Shown here: positions 35,996 through 47,498 of the stretch, piece by piece | How positions within the stretch are numbered: the stretch's first letter is position 1 | How the letters are laid out: the number at the start of each line of letters is the position of its first letter | DNA from: Lujinxingia vulgaris | GTDB lineage: Bacteria > Myxococcota_A > Bradymonadia > Bradymonadales > Bradymonadaceae | Reading direction: 5' to 3' | Assembly (NCBI RefSeq): GCF_007997005.1 | Contig: NZ_VOSL01000053.1 | Span: 1 to 64,000, forward strand | DNA length: 64,000 nt | Made by a program: the position numbers and the translations under genes | Notes under the pieces: model-generated | What the model was told of the DNA's origin: nothing | Databases searched by the model: none | The model's input: only the letters and a program-made list of their open reading frames with translations

Positions 35996-36467
35996 TTGTG
36001 CAGCCGCGAACGTTATTTGGCCCGAAGCGTTGCCAATGATACTGACTCTCTCGGGTGCGTCGACGTCGACATATCCATAGATCCTGACGGTTTGGTGAGA
36101 TCAGTCTTTGCCAACCTACCCGCAGACATCGCCGCGCCGGAATAGTACGACGACATCGCTCCCGCCGATCGTGCCGCGAGGTGATTCGGTCTGGACCGTG
36201 GCGACCTGCTCTGGCATGACTTCAGTGCCAGATCGTGCTTATGCAAGAGGGCGTAAGTAACCCCATACTGTTGCGAGCGTCGATGTGGTGAGAAGATCCC
36301 CGGTGATGCTCGTTTTTCGGGGGTAAGTGCTTGTTTTTTAGACGTCTTTTGATACACTGAAAGGCATGGAAACACTCCCTTCCCATAGCACGAACCCCCT
36401 GGATTTGAGCGATGCTCGCAAACGCATCTGTCTCGTCCAGTGCTGGCGCGGTGATCGGACAGACGCC
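35996..36467 (+). promoter_or_regulatory. CRISPR leader region with putative promoter
   Basis: The 470 bp before the first repeat have no gene. TTGTTT (36331-36336) and TACACT (36353-36358), 16 bp apart, form a plausible promoter about 110 bp before the first repeat. This side is the leader end because the opposite end carries the degenerate repeat and the repeats end in GTTGAAGC, the usual 5' crRNA handle type, in the plus direction. Confidence 0.6.
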
Positions 36468-39400
36468 CCTTCCGCCTCCTTCGGGAGGCGGCCCCGTTGA
36501 AGCTCGTCCGCTCGAAGCAGGCCGGGGTGCCCTGTGCCGACCCTTCCGCCTCCTTCGGGAGGCGGCCCCGTTGAAGCTCACTCCAAGAAAGTGTTGTCCT
36601 CGAGCTGTTTAAACCTTCCGCCTCCTTCGGGAGGCGGCCCCGTTGAAGCGCACGCTGGTGACCGCTCCCGTGACGCCGAACGACGTGCCTTCCGCCTCCT
36701 TCGGGAGGCGGCCCCGTTGAAGCTAGAGAATGAGATTGAGCCACCCGATGGCCCATTCTCGCCTTCCGCCTCCTTCGGGAGGCGGCCCCGTTGAAGCGAT
36801 TCTTGCTCGATCACCAACCTTCCCTTTGAAGATGCCTTCCGCCTCCTTCGGGAGGCGGCCCCGTTGAAGCATATTAGCATCACCCCCAATTAGACCCATT
36901 TCTACCAGCCTTCCGCCTCCTTCGGGAGGCGGCCCCGTTGAAGCGTCGACGGGCATCACCACGATCTCCAGCGCGTCTTTGTCCCTTCCGCCTCCTTCGG
37001 GAGGCGGCCCCGTTGAAGCGCTTCCCGGCTCTCGCCGGCGGTGGTCAGGTTTTTTCAGCCTTCCGCCTCCTTCGGGAGGCGGCCCCGTTGAAGCAGAGGA
37101 TTTAGATATTTTAGAGGAATTCGATTGCGCGCATCCCTTCCGCCTCCTTCGGGAGGCGGCCCCGTTGAAGCTCGGCCAACCAGGCCGCCGAGGCGCTGGG
37201 GCTTTTGGCTCCTTCCGCCTCCTTCGGGAGGCGGCCCCGTTGAAGCGACCCCGAGGCTTCCAAGATCACAGTGGTGATGGGCCTTCCGCCTCCTTCGGGA
37301 GGCGGCCCCGTTGAAGCACCCGATCGCGCGCTTTCGAGGTAGAAGTTTTTGCGCCTTCCGCCTCCTTCGGGAGGCGGCCCCGTTGAAGCCACGCGCAGAC
37401 CGAGCGCGCGGGCGTAGACGCGTTCGGCCCTTCCGCCTCCTTCGGGAGGCGGCCCCGTTGAAGCCTCAGCCATGTCGCCATAGACCTGCTTGCCGTGGCT
37501 GACCTTCCGCCTCCTTCGGGAGGCGGCCCCGTTGAAGCGCGGGTGGCAAGCTGAGTTCATGGGATCGGGTATCATTCCTTCCGCCTCCTTCGGGAGGCGG
37601 CCCCGTTGAAGCACCCCTTAACGCTTTACCCCCTACCCCTGGAACCACGATCCTTCCGCCTCCTTCGGGAGGCGGCCCCGTTGAAGCACAGCCATCCTCC
37701 GCACGGCGGGGGAGCGGGACCGGCCCTTCCGCCTCCTTCGGGAGGCGGCCCCGTTGAAGCAGCAGTGCAACCGCACCCAGCTCGACCCTTTCGCACGCCC
37801 CTTCCGCCTCCTTCGGGAGGCGGCCCCGTTGAAGCGTAAACGCCATCACCGACACGCGGGCCTCGGAGTGGACCTTCCGCCTCCTTCGGGAGGCGGCCCC
37901 GTTGAAGCTTGTGTGATTTCCGACCACTCTTATACACCAAGTCCCCCTTCCGCCTCCTTCGGGAGGCGGCCCCGTTGAAGCTGTTCGCATCGGGAGCAGA
38001 AGAGGCGCAGTTTCTGGCCCTTCCGCCTCCTTCGGGAGGCGGCCCCGTTGAAGCTTACGCGGCAGCTTATCCTCCTGCTCCCATCTCGCCACCCTTCCGC
38101 CTCCTTCGGGAGGCGGCCCCGTTGAAGCCTGAGCGCTCCGGTCTGGCCAGAACGACGGTCAACCGCCTTCCGCCTCCTTCGGGAGGCGGCCCCGTTGAAG
38201 CGATTGGGAGCGGGCTTTTATGGCCGACACCCGCCTGCCTTCCGCCTCCTTCGGGAGGCGGCCCCGTTGAAGCGGAGATCCTGCCCGAACTGAGCGCCCT
38301 CGCCGGTAGCCCTCCTTCCGCCTCCTTCGGGAGGCGGCCCCGTTGAAGCCCTGACAATTTCGCTAGCATCTCTGCGGAATCGTTTTCGACCTTCCGCCTC
38401 CTTCGGGAGGCGGCCCCGTTGAAGCTGGCCGTACACGATCGCCTGCGCCCAGGGGTCGCGAATGCCTTCCGCCTCCTTCGGGAGGCGGCCCCGTTGAAGC
38501 ACGTCCGCGAAAGCCGCGCCCGGACTGTATCGAGTCCCTTCCGCCTCCTTCGGGAGGCGGCCCCGTTGAAGCATCCCGATCGTCGCCGGGGTTGGTGGGG
38601 TATGGCTCCTTCCGCCTCCTTCGGGAGGCGGCCCCGTTGAAGCCTGGAGTTATCCCGATAACCCTATATGTTGATCATCCTTCCGCCTCCTTCGGGAGGC
38701 GGCCCCGTTGAAGCCGATGGTGCCGATCTCCTTGTGGACGCATCCTGCGGTGCCTTCCGCCTCCTTCGGGAGGCGGCCCCGTTGAAGCAACGGGCTTTCG
38801 TGAGAGAAGAATTTGTGATTGATTTTCTCTACCTTCCGCCTCCTTCGGGAGGCGGCCCCGTTGAAGCAGGTTGCTCTTGTTGGGGCGATGGTCGCCCGCA
38901 GCAACACCGCCTTCCGCCTCCTTCGGGAGGCGGCCCCGTTGAAGCGCGTGAGGACCAGGCTCTCTCCGATGTACGCTTCTGCCTTCCGCCTCCTTCGGGA
39001 GGCGGCCCCGTTGAAGCGAGGAGTTCGGAGATCCGCGTCACTTCATCCCGATCGTCGCCCTTCCGCCTCCTTCGGGAGGCGGCCCCGTTGAAGCCTCCAC
39101 GCGTAGAGCACCGGCGAGCGCGACCCGAGCCACCTTCCGCCTCCTTCGGGAGGCGGCCCCGTTGAAGCAAGCGCCACGTTCCATGAGGGCTCGCACGGTG
39201 CATGAACGAGCCTTCCGCCTCCTTCGGGAGGCGGCCCCGTTGAAGCAGCAGCTGGCGAACGTCCGCGAGGGCTGGGTGCCTGAGCCTTCCGCCTCCTTCG
39301 GGAGGCGGCCCCGTTGAAGCTTGTTGGCCTCCAGCATCTCGCGGATCGCCTTGAGGCTCCTTCCGCCTCCTTCGGGAGGCGGCCCCGTTGAAGCAGGGGC

Positions 39401-42400
39401 GCGCGACCATCCAGGCTTATGCCGATGTGGCCCTTCCGCCTCCTTCGGGAGGCGGCCCCGTTGAAGCTATCTGTCAGGTCACTCATCAAAGGCCATCATC
39501 GTAGTCCTTCCGCCTCCTTCGGGAGGCGGCCCCGTTGAAGCCTCGTGCACACCGGGGATATTGCCGAGACGCCCCGCGACCTCCTTCCGCCTCCTTCGGG
39601 AGGCGGCCCCGTTGAAGCGGGCACGACCACACCGCCGGCGCGTGGTCGGACGTGCCTTCCGCCTCCTTCGGGAGGCGGCCCCGTTGAAGCTCACTGAGCG
39701 CCTGAAAGCACCCGTCGACGCGCTCGGCCTTCCGCCTCCTTCGGGAGGCGGCCCCGTTGAAGCCTGGCAGGATGGCCCCGAGAAGAACGCCGAGGAGGCC
39801 CGCCCTTCCGCCTCCTTCGGGAGGCGGCCCCGTTGAAGCTGACCCTCGCCCTCACCATCGCAGGCGTCCTATGTCTGCCTTCCGCCTCCTTCGGGAGGCG
39901 GCCCCGTTGAAGCCCGGCCGACTCCGCGAGGCGGAGCCCGGCGTAAACACGCCTTCCGCCTCCTTCGGGAGGCGGCCCCGTTGAAGCTTTTTGCAACCTG
40001 GGCAGCTTCCTACAAATTTTTTATCCTTCCGCCTCCTTCGGGAGGCGGCCCCGTTGAAGCCAAGACCCGAGCGACAAGGTTCTGCGCAGCCTGCCCGCCT
40101 TCCGCCTCCTTCGGGAGGCGGCCCCGTTGAAGCTGAGCGAGGCCGGGCGTCAGGGCGACATTGAGGCGGGCACCTTCCGCCTCCTTCGGGAGGCGGCCCC
40201 GTTGAAGCAGCGACCAACTCAAGCTTGAGTGATGGCGTAAAATACCCTTCCGCCTCCTTCGGGAGGCGGCCCCGTTGAAGCCCGAGCTCCGAGGCGACTT
40301 CGAGGAGTTCAAGGCCGACCTTCCGCCTCCTTCGGGAGGCGGCCCCGTTGAAGCTGCTCGATGGTGTTGACCCACACAGTGTGTGGGTCTCCTTCCGCCT
40401 CCTTCGGGAGGCGGCCCCGTTGAAGCAGCACGGAAATCGCCACCATCAGCAGACTGGACGGCCCTTCCGCCTCCTTCGGGAGGCGGCCCCGTTGAAGCAA
40501 AGATGTGCTTATGCCGTTTCCGTTGTTAACTATATGCCTTCCGCCTCCTTCGGGAGGCGGCCCCGTTGAAGCCAGGGAATGGCCGCCGATGGGGCGAAGA
40601 TTGCGCTGTCCTTCCGCCTCCTTCGGGAGGCGGCCCCGTTGAAGCTCCGCACTCTGGGCGATGCGCTCGCGAATCTTGTCGGCGCCCTTCCGCCTCCTTC
40701 GGGAGGCGGCCCCGTTGAAGCGCGATCACTCTTCTTCTAGGGGCTCAATTGAGAAGCCCCTTCCGCCTCCTTCGGGAGGCGGCCCCGTTGAAGCCCTCGC
40801 AGCAGTGGTCGGAGCTCGTCGCCGTCGTTTCCCCTTCCGCCTCCTTCGGGAGGCGGCCCCGTTGAAGCAAGCTCTGCAACTTCGGTGACCATCTTTTGCA
40901 TTTCCTGCCTTCCGCCTCCTTCGGGAGGCGGCCCCGTTGAAGCCTGATTACGCCATACTCTTCACTGCTTGGTCTAGTGCTCCTTCCGCCTCCTTCGGGA
41001 GGCGGCCCCGTTGAAGCGAGTTCGATCTCGGTGAACAGCGTCCCTCCTCTTGTCCCTTCCGCCTCCTTCGGGAGGCGGCCCCGTTGAAGCCTGACAGACA
41101 TGTCATAAGTGCCATCCGCTAACTGCACCCTTCCGCCTCCTTCGGGAGGCGGCCCCGTTGAAGCGTCGACCACCGTGGGCAGGCGGTATCGCTTAATCGT
41201 CCCTTCCGCCTCCTTCGGGAGGCGGCCCCGTTGAAGCAACTCGAACCCCTCGTAGGTGGCCCCGAAACTCTCGCCACCTTCCGCCTCCTTCGGGAGGCGG
41301 CCCCGTTGAAGCATCGCCGCGACCTGCTCTTTGGTCAGGCTGGTCGTCTCGGCCCTTCCGCCTCCTTCGGGAGGCGGCCCCGTTGAAGCGAGAGCAGCAG
41401 CTTGCCTCCCTTCGCAAAGTTGGGGGCCCTTCCGCCTCCTTCGGGAGGCGGCCCCGTTGAAGCGACCTCTCCATCCTCATCTTCGCGTGCCCACACTTCT
41501 CCTCCTTCCGCCTCCTTCGGGAGGCGGCCCCGTTGAAGCTCGTATATCTCGGCGACACGATCGTAGGGCATGCCCACCTTCCGCCTCCTTCGGGAGGCGG
41601 CCCCGTTGAAGCGCGTTGGCGTCAGACGCTTTGCCGCCTTTCTCAACCTCGTCCTTCCGCCTCCTTCGGGAGGCGGCCCCGTTGAAGCCGGGGCGTCCTT
41701 CTTCTTCGGCGCGGGCTCGGGCGCCCTTCCGCCTCCTTCGGGAGGCGGCCCCGTTGAAGCTGAGTTTGAGAAAGTCCGACCGGACCACTGAGGCCGCCGC
41801 CTTCCGCCTCCTTCGGGAGGCGGCCCCGTTGAAGCTTCTAAGATTTTCGTTCTGTGTACCCACATCTACACTCCTTCCGCCTCCTTCGGGAGGCGGCCCC
41901 GTTGAAGCAAGGGGCTTGGCCTGAGTCTGCATCTTCGCAGCCGTCCTTCCGCCTCCTTCGGGAGGCGGCCCCGTTGAAGCGGCCAGCGCAAGCAGGAGAT
42001 CAACATCACCTACGATTTTCCTTCCGCCTCCTTCGGGAGGCGGCCCCGTTGAAGCACCGGTCGCTATCTCCACCTGCCCGTCGATCTCCGCTTCCTTCCG
42101 CCTCCTTCGGGAGGCGGCCCCGTTGAAGCGCCATTATCGCCTCAGATATGCGGAGTGGCCGACCTTGAGCCTTCCGCCTCCTTCGGGAGGCGGCCCCGTT
42201 GAAGCCTGAGCTCGTGCCCGAGGGCGACGGTCACACCTACCTGTCCTTCCGCCTCCTTCGGGAGGCGGCCCCGTTGAAGCAGCGCGTCGTGCGCCCGTCT
42301 CTCCGAGCCGGGGTAGCGCCCTTCCGCCTCCTTCGGGAGGCGGCCCCGTTGAAGCGCCTTCACGGCCGGTGTCGAGTTGATCAGCGTCGTCACGCCCTTC

Positions 42401-45400
42401 CGCCTCTTTTGGGAGGCGGCCCCGTTGAAGCTGTTGATCTGAAACCTCTCAATTGGGTCCAACGATACCTTCCGCCTCCTTCGGGAGGCGGCCCCGTTGA
42501 AGCGTCGCGTGGTGCAACCGTTGGTTGGGCAACATCTGGCCCTTCCGCCTCCTTCGGGAGGCGGCCCCGTTGAAGCGGCGCAGGCGTTTCGCGTTACGCT
42601 CATCATAGCGGCCCCTTCCGCCTCCTTCGGGAGGCGGCCCCGTTGAAGCTCCCCCGAGGAACGCCTCGTGATGGTTTCGACCCACGAGCCTTCCGCCTCC
42701 TTCGGGAGGCGGCCCCGTTGAAGCGGGCATAACATGGACTCGTCGGCGACGGACATCGTCAACCTTCCGCCTCCTTCGGGAGGCGGCCCCGTTGAAGCTC
42801 CCCCGAGGCTGTATTCACACCCGGCAGCTTAAGAGTTCCTTCCGCCTCCTTCGGGAGGCGGCCCCGTTGAAGCAGCGCCAACCAGGCAGCCGAGGCGCTG
42901 GGCCTTCTCGCACAGCCTTCCGCCTCCTTCGGGAGGCGGCCCCGTTGAAGCGCTGTTGGCAAACATGTCGCGCGGCCTCTCCACGCCGCCTTCCGCCTCC
43001 TTCGGGAGGCGGCCCCGTTGAAGCGGTTGGGTTGCTCTCTTACACTAAGTAATAGCAGGTGCTCCTTCCGCCTCCTTCGGGAGGCGGCCCCGTTGAAGCC
43101 CATTAGTTCACCTCCGCTTCTAAAATTTCTTCGACTGCCTTCCGCCTCCTTCGGGAGGCGGCCCCGTTGAAGCCGTTAGGAGGGGGGATCTCCATACCTA
43201 CATAGTCTGCCTTCCGCCTCCTTCGGGAGGCGGCCCCGTTGAAGCGGCGTGCGTCTTGTAGAGCGCGACCGCCGACTGCACCCCTTCCGCCTCCTTCGGG
43301 AGGCGGCCCCGTTGAAGCCTGAGTCAGAGATGACGCCTTGGGAAATAGTCTCCAGCCTTCCGCCTCCTTCGGGAGGCGGCCCCGTTGAAGCGCCGTTGCA
43401 GTCGGGACAGGTGCCCAGCATCAGCTCCCCCCTTCCGCCTCCTTCGGGAGGCGGCCCCGTTGAAGCTTCATCGCCCGATACGTCGGGTCGATGTCGCTTG
43501 CCCCTTCCGCCTCCTTCGGGAGGCGGCCCCGTTGAAGCCCCCGTCAGCGCCGCCTTGAGCGACTGCTGGCTGCACCCTTCCGCCTCCTTCGGGAGGCGGC
43601 CCCGTTGAAGCCTAAAGGGAGTTAGCGATCAAACTGACGACTATTTGCCTTCCGCCTCCTTCGGGAGGCGGCCCCGTTGAAGCCATCCTCACCGCGTCGA
43701 AAGAATGAAGCGTGTTCTTCCTTCCGCCTCCTTCGGGAGGCGGCCCCGTTGAAGCACTTACACGACCTTAGAGGAACTCGCCGCTAACGCCGTTCCTTCC
43801 GCCTCCTTCGGGAGGCGGCCCCGTTGAAGCACGTCGCCTCCTCTTCGTCTCAGTTGCCGCGAAATAGATCGCCCTTCCGCCTCCTTCGGGAGGCGGCCCC
43901 GTTGAAGCGGGGAGCGGAAGTACGGAACCCGGCTCCACTCATTCAATCCCTTCCGCCTCCTTCGGGAGGCGGCCCCGTTGAAGCTGCACCGTCATCGCGG
44001 GGAGCTGGATCGTGCGCTTGCCTTCCGCCTCCTTCGGGAGGCGGCCCCGTTGAAGCGCCCCCATGATCCTAACAGACCATGGGGGCTTTCTTCCTTCCGC
44101 CTCCTTCGGGAGGCGGCCCCGTTGAAGCTCAATGGCAGCCTTGATCTTGCGATACTCTTGCGGATCGACCTTCCGCCTCCTTCGGGAGGCGGCCCCGTTG
44201 AAGCGCGCTGTTTATGGCATGGAATTCAGAATGCCGTGTGAGCCTTCCGCCTCCTTCGGGAGGCGGCCCCGTTGAAGCACGTGGTGTTTTCCGCGCTTGC
44301 CGACGGGCTGGAGAACCTTCCGCCTCCTTCGGGAGGCGGCCCCGTTGAAGCACCACCGTATCTATCAGAACGGTGCAGTGACGGGAACCCTTCCGCCTCC
44401 TTCGGGAGGCGGCCCCGTTGAAGCGTGTCTAAAGTTACGGGCAGACCTTCGGGGGGCTCCACCCCTTCCGCCTCCTTCGGGAGGCGGCCCCGTTGAAGCG
44501 ACTACTTGACCCTCCGCGGGTCCGACCCCGTGGAGTACCTTCCGCCTCCTTCGGGAGGCGGCCCCGTTGAAGCAAGAGTCGATCTTCGTCGCGTTCGACG
44601 TCGCCCGGTGGGCCTTCCGCCTCCTTCGGGAGGCGGCCCCGTTGAAGCCACTGGTCGCGAGACCCTCGCAAGAGCAAGGCATGGCGCCTTCCGCCTCCTT
44701 CGGGAGGCGGCCCCGTTGAAGCTCATCATTCCCGAAAGTGTTCCGGCTGCAACCCGGGCTACCTTCCGCCTCCTTCGGGAGGCGGCCCCGTTGAAGCGAG
44801 GCGCTGGCGGAGCATGAAGCGGAGTTCGTCGTTGACCCTTCCGCCTCCTTCGGGAGGCGGCCCCGTTGAAGCTCGCGTGGTGCAACCGCTGGCTGGGCAA
44901 CATCTGGCGGGCCTTCCGCCTCCTTCGGGAGGCGGCCCCGTTGAAGCATGCGCTGCTTGCTCATGGTGCAGACGCCAACCTTCCTTCCGCCTCCTTCGGG
45001 AGGCGGCCCCGTTGAAGCTTCTGAACTTCCCATTATTTTTGCATTACGAATATCGACCCTTCCGCCTCCTTCGGGAGGCGGCCCCGTTGAAGCTCGTGAT
45101 CTGATATTGCCCCTGCGCCGTGGCCTTGCGCCTTCCGCCTCCTTCGGGAGGCGGCCCCGTTGAAGCTGCACCGGCGTGGAGCGCAAGCCCGCCGCGCTGT
45201 TCGCGCCCTTCCGCCTCCTTCGGGAGGCGGCCCCGTTGAAGCCCCTCAGCCAGGAGCGTTTCGAGCTCAGGTCGAATCACCCTTCCGCCTCCTTCGGGAG
45301 GCGGCCCCGTTGAAGCTAATCATGCCAGTACAGGTTGAGGCACCAATCTGAGCCTTCCGCCTCCTTCGGGAGGCGGCCCCGTTGAAGCGAAAGCAGCTCG

Positions 45401-46134
45401 CCGCTAAGGGCCTTAGCATTGGTGATGCCTTCCGCCTCCTTCGGGAGGCGGCCCCGTTGAAGCCCGTCGACGGTCACGTCGTACTCGGCGTTGAGCGTGG
45501 TCCTTCCGCCTCCTTCGGGAGGCGGCCCCGTTGAAGCCGGAGGTACAGTTTTTCGTCTTCTTCCGCGAGTTCGGGGTCCTTCCGCCTCCTTCGGGAGGCG
45601 GCCCCGTTGAAGCCTGCTAATCCGCAACCCAGAGAACGGTGCGGTGCTCTCCGCCTTCCGCCTCCTTCGGGAGGCGGCCCCGTTGAAGCACGGCAAATTG
45701 ATCGAGCGATCCGGGATTGTGATCGACCTTCCGCCTCCTTCGGGAGGCGGCCCCGTTGAAGCGGATACTACCTCCTCTTCCCCCAAGCGAAGCTTAAGAA
45801 CCTTCCGCCTCCTTCGGGAGGCGGCCCCGTTGAAGCACGACTCATCAGATCCGACATTCTGTACCTCATTAAACCTTCCGCCTCCTTCGGGAGGCGGCCC
45901 CGTTGAAGCTCGTTGGACGGGAATAGCCCTCCAACAAACAACACTCCCTCCTTCCGCCTCCTTCGGGAGGCGGCCCCGTTGAAGCCCCGCGTCGATGCGG
46001 AACGCGCCGTCGCTGGTCAGCTCCTTCCGCCTCCTTCGGGAGGCGGCCCCGTTGAAGCCCGCAAAAAAAACCGGAGGTGCGCACGGTGTGCGATTAAGCC
46101 TTCCGCCTCCATCAAAAGGCGGCCCCGTTGAAGC
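36468..46134 (+). CRISPR. CRISPR array, 131 repeats of 36 bp, 130 spacers
   Basis: The repeat starts CCTTCCGCCTCC and ends CCCCGTTGAAGC. It has a perfect internal palindrome, CCGCCTCC-TTCG-GGAGGCGG: an 8-bp stem closed by a C(UUCG)G tetraloop. The period is about 71-79 bp, so spacers are roughly 35-43 bp, mostly 36-40. By my count 129 repeats are identical or nearly so. The repeat at 42396 has CTCTTTTGGGAGG in the centre, and the last repeat (46099) is degenerate. The array lies between the I-G operon and the type III operon on the same strand. Open frames that cross it on either strand are artefacts of the stop-free repeat. Confidence 0.99.
46099..46134 (+). repeat. Degenerate terminal CRISPR repeat
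   Basis: The loop side of the hairpin is altered (CTCCATCAAAAGGCGG instead of CTCCTTCGGGAGGCGG), leaving a 6-bp stem; the handle GTTGAAGC is intact. This marks the leader-distal, oldest end of the array. Confidence 0.95.
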
Positions 46135-46466
46135 TAGCCTGGGCAGGCTGACGTAGTTTTTCTGGCAATTGAACGGGTTATGACTCTCCGTCGTTAAGAC
46201 ACTTCAACTTTTGAATCAAAAAGCGTATCGATAGCCTCAAAGAGTTGTGATAAACAGACGCCAATATCATCCTGGTGCCCTATCAGGGGGAGCGTTGTGC
46301 CGTACCGTATTCAACACCTTCTTAGGCGAATTTATGAGTTCAAAGGCGTGCTCAGGTCGGGTGTGGGTCGGGCGCTCGTCGATCGCTGGAACGTCGTGGT
46401 GGGATGGGGCGTCCAGATGCCAGTAGTGACTCGCATCTATGGAATAAATCTAAGAAAGGGGCTCGG
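46135..46466. other. Gap between array and type III operon
   Basis: No coding frame with a ribosome site is seen. The first 150 bp are AT-richer (TTCAACTTTTGAATCAAAAAG near 46203) and presumably contain the promoter of the type III operon, but no confident promoter elements stand out. Read-through from the CRISPR transcript is also possible. Confidence 0.4.
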
Positions 46467-47498
46467 ATGACTCAGCGCACGTACACCGTCAAAGCGCTCT
46501 CCAACCTCTGGACGGGCACGGCTCGCGTCAAAAAGAAGTACAACAAGAGGACACGGCGCAACGAACTGGTTGATGTTGTCGATTCGAGCCGACTCATCAC
46601 CACCGGGCTCCTCGGCTCGATCCGTTGGTGGTACGAGGTCGTTGCACGCGGTCTCGGCGGCAAGCCCTGCGACCCGTCGAACACGAAGTGCATCGACCGC
46701 AAGCATTGCGTGGTCTGCGAGTTCTTCGGCTGTACAGGCTGGGCTCGGAAGTTCCGCTTCGACGTGCTCGACTTTGAAACTGACGCTGAGGGCCAGCCCC
46801 AACAGATCAAAGACGCTGAGGGCCAGCTCCAACAGATCAAAAAAGACAAGTCCTTCACGCTGCGCTTCACGCCCCTGCGAGCGGTCCGCGACGAGGAGTG
46901 GGCGCTACTCGACCTGACGTTGCGGCTCATCGCCGAGCACGGTGCCATCGGTGGGAAGACGGTCTTCAAGCCGACGGAGGAGAACGAGCGCAAGAACGAG
47001 GTCCACCACCAGGATTTCGGAATTATTGCGCTCGAGGCGTCCTATGGAGTCGCTTCGGCAAACAAGGCAACACTCGAAGCCTACGCACGCGACTCCTGCT
47101 GGCGGAACGCTTCGCAAAGCGGCGTTACGTGGGCGAGCCTCGAGAACTTCTGGTCGGTGTCGGGACAGTATCTCGCGCGCCAGGATGTCCACCGCAGCAC
47201 TTTCAACAAGGTGATCGGGCGAAGCGAGCCGAAAAGCCAGAAGGGCAATGGCGATTCGTGGTTGGCGGGCCGTCGTGCAGGACGTGGAAAGCCTGGAGAG
47301 AGCAAAAAGGTCTTCAGCTTCCGAGAGCCGCCGCGGACCTTCGGTTTCGTCAACCCGAAGGGTGGCAATGACGCCATCACGCTCGACACGATCAAGCTGC
47401 GTCTGGAGAAAGCATGGGGAAAAGGAAGCGTCGACGACGAAAAGCTCCTGACCGGGCCGGAGATCCTCGGCGAACTGCTGAAAGTGGAGGAGACGTGA
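46467..47498 (+). CDS. cmr1: Cmr1-like RAMP protein, type III effector
   Basis: This 343-aa protein has the Cmr1-like signature TTGLLGSIRWWYEVVARGLGG near residue 48, and a Cys-rich stretch (KPCDPSNTKC...CVVCEFFGCTG) that could bind zinc. Cmr1 caps the 3' side of the type III-B complex and is a Cas7-like RAMP. A 30-bp tandem duplication (46782-46841) adds a second DAEGQ-QQIK unit. The ATG at 46467 has AAAGGGG upstream. It is the first gene of a six-gene, tightly overlapping operon; its stop shares bases with the next start (TGATG). Confidence 0.8.
   Translation: MTQRTYTVKALSNLWTGTARVKKKYNKRTRRNELVDVVDSSRLITTGLLGSIRWWYEVVARGLGGKPCDPSNTKCIDRKHCVVCEFFGCTGWARKFRFDVLDFETDAEGQPQQIKDAEGQLQQIKKDKSFTLRFTPLRAVRDEEWALLDLTLRLIAEHGAIGGKTVFKPTEENERKNEVHHQDFGIIALEASYGVASANKATLEAYARDSCWRNASQSGVTWASLENFWSVSGQYLARQDVHRSTFNKVIGRSEPKSQKGNGDSWLAGRRAGRGKPGESKKVFSFREPPRTFGFVNPKGGNDAITLDTIKLRLEKAWGKGSVDDEKLLTGPEILGELLKVEET

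Noticed and set aside
38577-39058. A shared 14-mer ATCCCGATCGTCGC in two spacers (38573 and 39044 regions)
   Set aside because: Too short to claim homology; the rest of the spacers differ, though overlapping protospacers cannot be excluded.
36013-46131. Many long open frames on both strands with LQRGRLPKEAEG, FNGAASRRRRK or FRLLREAAPLK repeats
   Set aside because: They are translations of the stop-free CRISPR repeat in its frames and end wherever a spacer carries a stop; no ribosome sites or conserved products.
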